Shown here piece by piece: positions 59,567 to 64,000 of a stretch of 64,000 bases of DNA (positions are counted from its first letter, which is position 1; each line of letters starts with the position of its first letter). The position numbers and the translations under genes are program-made. Location of the stretch: NCBI GenBank assembly GCA_963717375.1, contig OY970329.1:1984001-2048000 (forward strand). Reading direction: 5' to 3'. This DNA comes from VRUE01 sp963717375. GTDB lineage: Bacteria > Actinomycetota > Thermoleophilia > Solirubrobacterales > 70-9. The notes beneath the pieces are model-generated. The model ran no database searches, was not told the DNA's origin, and saw nothing but the letters and a program-made list of their open reading frames with translations.

Positions 59567-60961
59567 GTGGAGTCTCCCTTGGTGCTCGTTATGGCAGCGG
59601 GCGAAGGAACGCGCATGCGTTCCAGCCTGCCGAAGATGCTGCATCCCGTCTGCGGACGGGCGATGGTCGCCTGGCCGATCATCGCCGCGCGAGAGGCAGG
59701 GGCGGGGCAGGTCGTGGCGATCGTCTCGCCCAACCAGAACATCGTTCCCGGCCTTCCCGACAAGGTCCAGATCGTCACCCAGCCGCAGCCCGACGGCACC
59801 GGCGGGGCGGTGCGCGCGGCGCTGCCGCTGATCGAGGAGGCCGAGACCGTGCTGGTCCTCTCCGGCGACGTGCCGCTGCTCTCAGCGCGGACCATCTCCG
59901 GCCTGCTCGAGTCCCACGCGGCCTCCGGTGCGGCGGCGACGATGCTGACGATCGAGCTTGACGAGCCGGGCTCCTACGGCCGCGTCGTCCGCACCGGTTC
60001 CGGCGAGGTCGAGCGCGTGGTCGAGGCGAAGACCGCCGGCGACGCGACGCCCGAGCAGTTGGCGATCCGCGAGATCAACGCCGGCACTTACGTCTTTCAG
60101 GCCGGTCCCCTCGCCGAGGCCCTCGCTGGGCTTTCCAATGACAACGCCCAGGGCGAGTACTACCTGCCCGATGTCCTTCCAGCTTTGCGCAAGGCCGGCC
60201 ACATGGTCGGCGCCTACCTCGCCGACGACCTCGCGGTGACGATGGGGGTCAACAACCGCGCCGACCTGGCCGCGGTCGAGGGCGAGGCGCGCCGGCGCAT
60301 TCTCGAGGCGCACATGCTCGCCGGCGTCACCGTCGTCGATCCCGGCTCGACCTGGGTCGACGCCGAGGTCGAGATTGCCGCCGACGCGCGAATCGAGCCC
60401 GGCACCAGCCTCCGAGGTCTGACCGAGGTCGGCGCCGGCTCCACGGTCGGCCCGCTGAGCACGCTGATCGATTCCAAGCTCGGCGCGGACGTCTCCGTGC
60501 CGCACTCCTACCTGGTCGAATGCGACGTCCGCGATGGTGCCCTGGTCGGCCCGTTCGCCTATCTGCGCCCCGGTGCGGTGCTCGAGCCCGGCGCCAAGGC
60601 CGGCACCTTCGTCGAGATCAAGAACTCGCGGATCGGCGAGGGGGCGAAGGTCCCGCACCTCGCCTACGTCGGCGATGCCGAGGTCGGCGACGGCAGCAAT
60701 CTCGGCGCCGGCACGATCACCGCCAACTACGACGGTTTCCGCAAGAACCGGACTGTGATTGGGGAGAACGCGCGCCTTGGCGTTGACACGATGCTGATCG
60801 CGCCTGTAGAAGTCGGCGACGGTGCTTACACTGGCGCCGGGGCAGTGATCAAGAGCGACGTGCCCGAGGGGGCGCTCGCTGTCAGCGATAACGAGCAACG
60901 GAACATCGAGGGCTACGCCGCCCGCAAGGCCGCCAAGATGCAGGAGGAGCAAACCCCGTGA
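59567..60961 (+). CDS. glmU: Bifunctional N-acetylglucosamine-1-phosphate uridyltransferase/glucosamine-1-phosphate acetyltransferase
   Basis: 464 residues. The N-terminal pyrophosphorylase domain has VLVMAAGEGTRMRSSLPKMLHPVCG and VLSGDVPLL; the C-terminal half is a left-handed beta-helix of hexapeptide repeats with the acetyltransferase region (VGPFAYLRPGAVLEPGAKAGTFVEIKNS, LGAGTITANYDGFRKNRTVIG). It makes UDP-GlcNAc for peptidoglycan. The GTG at 59567 is six bases after TACGAT (59555-59560). The prs gene overlaps the stop codon as GTGA, so the two are coupled; glmU-prs is a common actinobacterial pair. Confidence 0.97.
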   Translation: MESPLVLVMAAGEGTRMRSSLPKMLHPVCGRAMVAWPIIAAREAGAGQVVAIVSPNQNIVPGLPDKVQIVTQPQPDGTGGAVRAALPLIEEAETVLVLSGDVPLLSARTISGLLESHAASGAAATMLTIELDEPGSYGRVVRTGSGEVERVVEAKTAGDATPEQLAIREINAGTYVFQAGPLAEALAGLSNDNAQGEYYLPDVLPALRKAGHMVGAYLADDLAVTMGVNNRADLAAVEGEARRRILEAHMLAGVTVVDPGSTWVDAEVEIAADARIEPGTSLRGLTEVGAGSTVGPLSTLIDSKLGADVSVPHSYLVECDVRDGALVGPFAYLRPGAVLEPGAKAGTFVEIKNSRIGEGAKVPHLAYVGDAEVGDGSNLGAGTITANYDGFRKNRTVIGENARLGVDTMLIAPVEVGDGAYTGAGAVIKSDVPEGALAVSDNEQRNIEGYAARKAAKMQEEQTP

Positions 60962-61995
60962 GCACGATCGAGGAGCGACCCGAGACGGTGCCGTCAAGCG
61001 CTATCACCCACGACTACTCGAAGCGGATGATGGTCTTCGGCGGGCGCAGCTCGATGGAGCTGGCCGCCAAGGTCGCCGGCAAGCTCGACGTCGATCTCGG
61101 CCAGGTCACCTTGAAGACCTTCGCCAACGGTGAGGTCTACTGCCGCTACGAGGAGTCGATCCGCGGCGCCGACGTCTTCATCGTCCAGTCGACCAGCGCC
61201 AACGAGCAGTCGGAAATGACGCCGAACGACTCCCTGATCGAGCTGTTGACGATGATCGACGCCGCCCAGGGTGCTTCCGCCCACCGCATCATCGCCGTCA
61301 TGCCCTGGTACGGCTACGCCCGCCAGGATAAGAAGTCTGCGCCGCGCGAGCCGATCTCCGCCCGCATCGTCGCCAAGTGTCTGGAGGGTGTCGGCGTCGA
61401 TCGGGTGCTGACCATGGACCTCCACGCCGGCCAAGTACAGGGCTTCTTCCACGTTCCGGTCGACCACATGACCGCGATGCCAATGCTGACCCAGTGGTTC
61501 GCCGACCAGCACCCGGCCGAGGACCTGGTGATCGTCTCGCCCGACGCCGGCCGGGTAAAGACCGCGCGCAACTTCGCTCGTCGCATCGGCACCCACTGGG
61601 CGGTGATGGAGAAGGAGCGGCCGGCCCAGCAGGTCGCCGAGATCGGCTACGTCGTAGGTGACGTCAAGGGCAAGACCGCGGTCCTGGTCGACGACATGAT
61701 CGATACCGCCGGAACGCTCTGCGCGGCGGCGCAGACCGTGCTCGACGAGGGCGCGGCCCGGGTGATCTCCTGCGCCACCCACGGCGTCTTCTCCGGCCCC
61801 GCCTACGAACGCCTCGCCTACGAGAACTCCGGGATCGAGCAGATCGTCGTCAGCGACACGATCCCGCTGCGCCCCGGCGCGCCCGACAACATCACCGTGC
61901 TCTCGACGGCCGGCACCTTCGCCGACTCGATCCGCCGCATCTTCACCGACGATTCGGTTTCCGAGATCTTCGCCGGCGAGAACCAGCTCTTCTGA
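60958..61995 (+). CDS. prs: Ribose-phosphate pyrophosphokinase (PRPP synthetase)
   Basis: 345 residues. Makes PRPP from ribose 5-phosphate and ATP. Seen: the pyrophosphate/ATP region VFGGRSSMELAAKVAG, MPWYGYARQDKKSAPREPISARIVAKCLEG, the DLHAGQVQGFFHVPVDHM motif, and the PRPP loop VLVDDMIDTAGTL. The GTG at 60958 overlaps the glmU TGA (GTGA). The protein is about 20-25 residues longer at the N-terminus than many Prs proteins. PRPP feeds purine, pyrimidine, histidine and tryptophan synthesis. Confidence 0.97.
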   Translation: MSTIEERPETVPSSAITHDYSKRMMVFGGRSSMELAAKVAGKLDVDLGQVTLKTFANGEVYCRYEESIRGADVFIVQSTSANEQSEMTPNDSLIELLTMIDAAQGASAHRIIAVMPWYGYARQDKKSAPREPISARIVAKCLEGVGVDRVLTMDLHAGQVQGFFHVPVDHMTAMPMLTQWFADQHPAEDLVIVSPDAGRVKTARNFARRIGTHWAVMEKERPAQQVAEIGYVVGDVKGKTAVLVDDMIDTAGTLCAAAQTVLDEGAARVISCATHGVFSGPAYERLAYENSGIEQIVVSDTIPLRPGAPDNITVLSTAGTFADSIRRIFTDDSVSEIFAGENQLF

Positions 61996-62024
61996 GGTTC
62001 GCGCGGACAGCGCTGGGACTCCCG

Positions 62025-62534
62025 ATGCAGGAACGCCTATCCGAAAAGCTCGGACTATGGATCTGCCTGCCGCTGCTCGCCTGGGGGGTGATCTGGATCG
62101 CGGCGCTCTCGATGCCGGCCTCCGACTGCGATGGCTACGGAACCGATGCCGGAGAAGGCGAAGTGGCGCTCATCGTCCTCGTCGCAGCGGCATCGCTTGC
62201 CACGGCGGGAGCGGCGCTGTGGAGGCTGGTTGACCTGGGCCGCGCAAATGCGTTCAGCGCGGCCCGAGACCTGATGATCGGCGGAGGTGTGGCGGCCATC
62301 CTGGCCTTTGCGGCTGTCGCCTCGCCGCCGCGGGCCCGAGTCCAGATCCTGCCGGCGACCGGCATGTTGCTGACCGGCCTGGCCCTTTTGGTGCTTCTGA
62401 CCGCCTGGGCGGCAAGAGTGCGTCCCAACCAGGTTGGCTTGCTCTTGCCCCTCTATCTCTTCGGGGCTGCGTTGTTCGCCTATCCCCTCGTCGGCCTGCT
62501 CGGCCTGGCCAGTTCCAGTGGAGCCTTCTGTTGA
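62025..62534 (+). CDS. Four-helix membrane protein of unknown function
   Basis: 169 residues with four hydrophobic segments (about 12-30, 49-65, 82-103 and 109-128) and a further one near the end. No motif or family is recognised. It is 29 bases downstream of prs and 10 bases upstream of the GDPD-like gene and so probably in that transcript. The start at 62025 is not preceded by a convincing Shine-Dalgarno or TANNNT box. Confidence 0.6.
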   Translation: MQERLSEKLGLWICLPLLAWGVIWIAALSMPASDCDGYGTDAGEGEVALIVLVAAASLATAGAALWRLVDLGRANAFSAARDLMIGGGVAAILAFAAVASPPRARVQILPATGMLLTGLALLVLLTAWAARVRPNQVGLLLPLYLFGAALFAYPLVGLLGLASSSGAFC

Positions 62535-62544
62535 GCCAGCGGCG

Positions 62545-63291
62545 ATGACCAGTCAGGGAGACACGCCGACGCTTCGCCTTGTCGGCCATAAGGGCGCCGA
62601 CCTGATCGCGCCCGGCAACACGGTCGAGAGCTTTCGTGCCGCGGTCGAGGCGGGCGTCGACACGATTGAGCTCGATGTTCTCTGGCTCCGTGACGCTCAC
62701 CTGCCGCTCGAGCAGCGTGCCGAGCTGGTGGTTGCGCACGATTGGCACGACGCGGAAAGTCGCACGCCGCTGACGCTTGGTCAGGCGCTCGATGCCTTTC
62801 TCGAGCCGCCGCTCGATCAGGTCGAGATCGACATCGACATCAAGCTGCAGGGTAGGGAGGAGGAGATCGTCGAAGCGCTGCGCGAGCGCGACCTGGTCGG
62901 ACGGGCGATGGTCTCGACCATGGAGCTCTATTCGCTCGGGCGCATCCTCGAGCTGGAACCGAATCTGCGCCGTGGCTGGACCTACCCCAAGGTGACCAAG
63001 GACTGGACCTCGAAGGGCTGGGCGAAGGGACCGATGCTGGCGGCACTGGTGGCGATGCGCCACCGTCTCCCCGGCCTCGCCGCCGAGAAGCTGCCCAAGT
63101 TTGGGGTCGAGTCGATGTGGGTCTACCACCCGCTGGTCAGTGCACGCCTCGCTCGCATCACCAAGCTGGCCGGCGTCGAGCTGATCGCCTGGACCGTCGA
63201 CGACCTCGCCCGCATGCAGCGCCTCGTAGACGCCGGCGTCAACGGCCTGGTCTCCAACGACCCCCGCCTCTTCGCCCAACTCGACCAATAG
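62545..63291 (+). CDS. Glycerophosphodiester phosphodiesterase-like protein
   Basis: 248 residues, TIM-barrel GDPD fold (LVGHKGADLIAPGNTVESFRAAVEAGVDTIELDVLWLRDA, LVVAHDW, WTVDDLARMQRLVDAGVNGLVSNDP). The usual HRG is HKG, and the usual PENT reads PGNT, so a residue near the active site differs, though the catalytic His and Glu-x-Asp (IELDV) remain. The enzyme hydrolyses glycerophosphodiesters to glycerol 3-phosphate and an alcohol. The frame is open farther upstream in the previous gene, but homology begins at 62545. No signal peptide is seen. A terminator follows. Confidence 0.82.
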   Translation: MTSQGDTPTLRLVGHKGADLIAPGNTVESFRAAVEAGVDTIELDVLWLRDAHLPLEQRAELVVAHDWHDAESRTPLTLGQALDAFLEPPLDQVEIDIDIKLQGREEEIVEALRERDLVGRAMVSTMELYSLGRILELEPNLRRGWTYPKVTKDWTSKGWAKGPMLAALVAMRHRLPGLAAEKLPKFGVESMWVYHPLVSARLARITKLAGVELIAWTVDDLARMQRLVDAGVNGLVSNDPRLFAQLDQ

Positions 63292-63317
63292 TCCCGCCCA
63301 CCCGCAGGCCCCACCCG

Positions 63318-63364
63318 TTCCGGTGCGCCTTTTCCCCGATATAGGGGGATAAGGCGCACCGGAA
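63318..63364. terminator. Hairpin between convergent GDPD and DUF559 genes
   Basis: TTCCGGTGCGCCTT (63318-63331) pairs perfectly with 63351-63364; the centre can pair further (TCCCC/GGGGGA). It lies in the 78-base gap between the two convergent genes and probably terminates both. Confidence 0.8.
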
Positions 63365-63369
63365 GAGTG

Positions 63370-64000
63370 TCATGCGACGTTGAGCATGCGGGCGATGCGA
63401 TGGACCACTGCGTTGGGTTCGTCCGTGACTTGCCGCCAGGTGATCCGCGCTGTGCGGTAGCCGGCCGCGGTGAGGATCTGATCGCGTTTGCGATCACGCT
63501 CGAAGGCCGCGGGAGTGCCGTGCGTCTCTTCGCCGTCTGTCTCGATCGCAAGTCGTTGCTCCTCCCAGAGCATGTCGATCTCGAAACGGTGTCCTTCGAC
63601 GCGAAGCTTCACATTGGTGCGGGGAGCGGGTAGGCCTTCTTCGATCAGGCGAGGCAGGAGGCGCGCCTCGAGGCGGCTCCTGATGATCGGGCGCTGTGCT
63701 CCCGCCTTTCGCCACGGGGCAAGGATCGTCCGCAGTCGAGGTGCGCCCAATCGCCGTCCGCGGGAGAGAACCCGATCGATCTCATTGACGTCGAGCAGGC
63801 GCAGGATCGCCGCCTGCTCTACCAGGCGGCGGAGTTGCCCCCAGCCTGATTGCCCCGCCATGTCCACGATGGTGCGGGAAATCGTGGTGCATAGAACTCC
63901 GTCGCGGACGGTGAGCTCGTCGGTAAGCGGCAGGCGTACTCGATGCCAGCGAATGCCCGGGATCTTGCGCCCGGACCAGTCCGGAGGAATCACATGGGCG
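63370..64000 (-). CDS. DUF559/AbiEi-like protein with a Vsr-type nuclease fold, N-terminus off window
   Basis: The frame is open from the edge to the stop at 63370; the part seen is about 209 residues. The N-terminal visible part (RKIPGIRWHRVRLPLTDELTVRDGVLCTTISRTIVDMAG) resembles the AbiEi-type domain found before DUF559 nucleases, whose beginning is missing. The C-terminal domain (FEIDMLWEEQRLAIETDGEETHGTPAAFERDRKRDQILTAAGYRTARITWRQV) has the PD-(D/E)xK pattern of DUF559/very-short-patch nucleases. A role in DNA processing, defence or mobile-element biology is possible. A GTG at 63993 is in frame, but the family suggests the true start lies outside. Confidence 0.8.
   Translation of the reverse strand, partial: AHVIPPDWSGRKIPGIRWHRVRLPLTDELTVRDGVLCTTISRTIVDMAGQSGWGQLRRLVEQAAILRLLDVNEIDRVLSRGRRLGAPRLRTILAPWRKAGAQRPIIRSRLEARLLPRLIEEGLPAPRTNVKLRVEGHRFEIDMLWEEQRLAIETDGEETHGTPAAFERDRKRDQILTAAGYRTARITWRQVTDEPNAVVHRIARMLNVA

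Overview
This is a GC-rich (roughly two-thirds G+C), gene-dense chromosomal window from what looks like an actinobacterium, most likely of the Thermoleophilia/Solirubrobacterales group. The lineage is inferred from protein composition, the actinobacterial gene sets (LysC with an internal start, PadR/MMPL, PucR-type regulators, SCP2 proteins, LCP, the rsmI-metG and tatD-rsmA-ispE-glmU-prs series) and many starts preceded by a TANNNT box rather than a Shine-Dalgarno. No database search was possible. I see no phage, IS transposase or CRISPR array. About 61 protein genes and one tRNA (Gln, TTG) are supported. Intergenic gaps are short; none exceeds 300 bases.

Layout. 1-2214: two divergent genes whose proteins begin with the same four-cysteine zinc ribbon; one is a phosphoesterase-like protein with a degenerate active site. 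2143-5701: PadR, MMPL exporter and thioesterase in a coupled minus-strand operon behind a palindromic operator. 5741-11534: a small protein, a GAF/HD-GYP signalling protein, lysC, a CYTH protein without a standard start codon, asd, an antiporter and a 59-residue membrane protein. 11627-22116: a type-E-like succinate dehydrogenase operon (sdhA-sdhB-HdrB-like), an M28 peptidase, a site-2 protease, an AidB-like acyl-CoA dehydrogenase, then icd and mdh; several junctions carry long inverted repeats. 22137-25802: an AT-hook/winged-helix protein, an acyl-CoA desaturase, a PucR-type regulator, a fatty-acid hydroxylase and a small Cys-rich protein. 25844-30645: hsp20-lon followed by a GT39-type glycosyltransferase and a small membrane protein. 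30696-38173: TetR-MMPL, an amidase, and an R2lox-SCP2 fusion gene downstream of an acyl-CoA ligase, with a perfect 12-bp-arm operator between them. 38267-48887: PRC-barrel, FKBP lipoprotein, winged-helix, VOC, glyS, FmdB-like, LCP, ROK kinase, rsmI, metG and an ABC exporter pair. 48934-53322: a secreted Ig-like/CNA-B-like surface protein with a base-identical 573-bp tandem duplication, lying between a short relic of a lactate-oxidase-type gene and an intact relative of it. 53371-62000: tatD, rsmA, ispE, a DedA-PAP2 fusion, a PucR-type regulator, tRNA-Gln, an HdeD-like protein, glmU and prs. 62025-64000: a membrane protein, a GDPD-like protein and a truncated DUF559-type nuclease gene at the edge.

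How it works together. Much of the window concerns core metabolism (TCA steps, aspartate-family amino acids, UDP-GlcNAc, PRPP, isoprenoids, aminoacyl-tRNAs) and lipid/envelope work (two MMPL exporters, desaturase, hydroxylase, acyl-CoA ligase, acyl-CoA dehydrogenase, thioesterase, DedA-PAP2, LCP). The features I find most worth pursuing are the R2lox-SCP2 fusion with its lipid-gene neighbourhood and operator, the window-wide leaderless-promoter pattern, the AT-hook/wHTH protein, the CYTH gene that seems to start at ATC, and the tandemly duplicated surface protein beside an oxidase relic.
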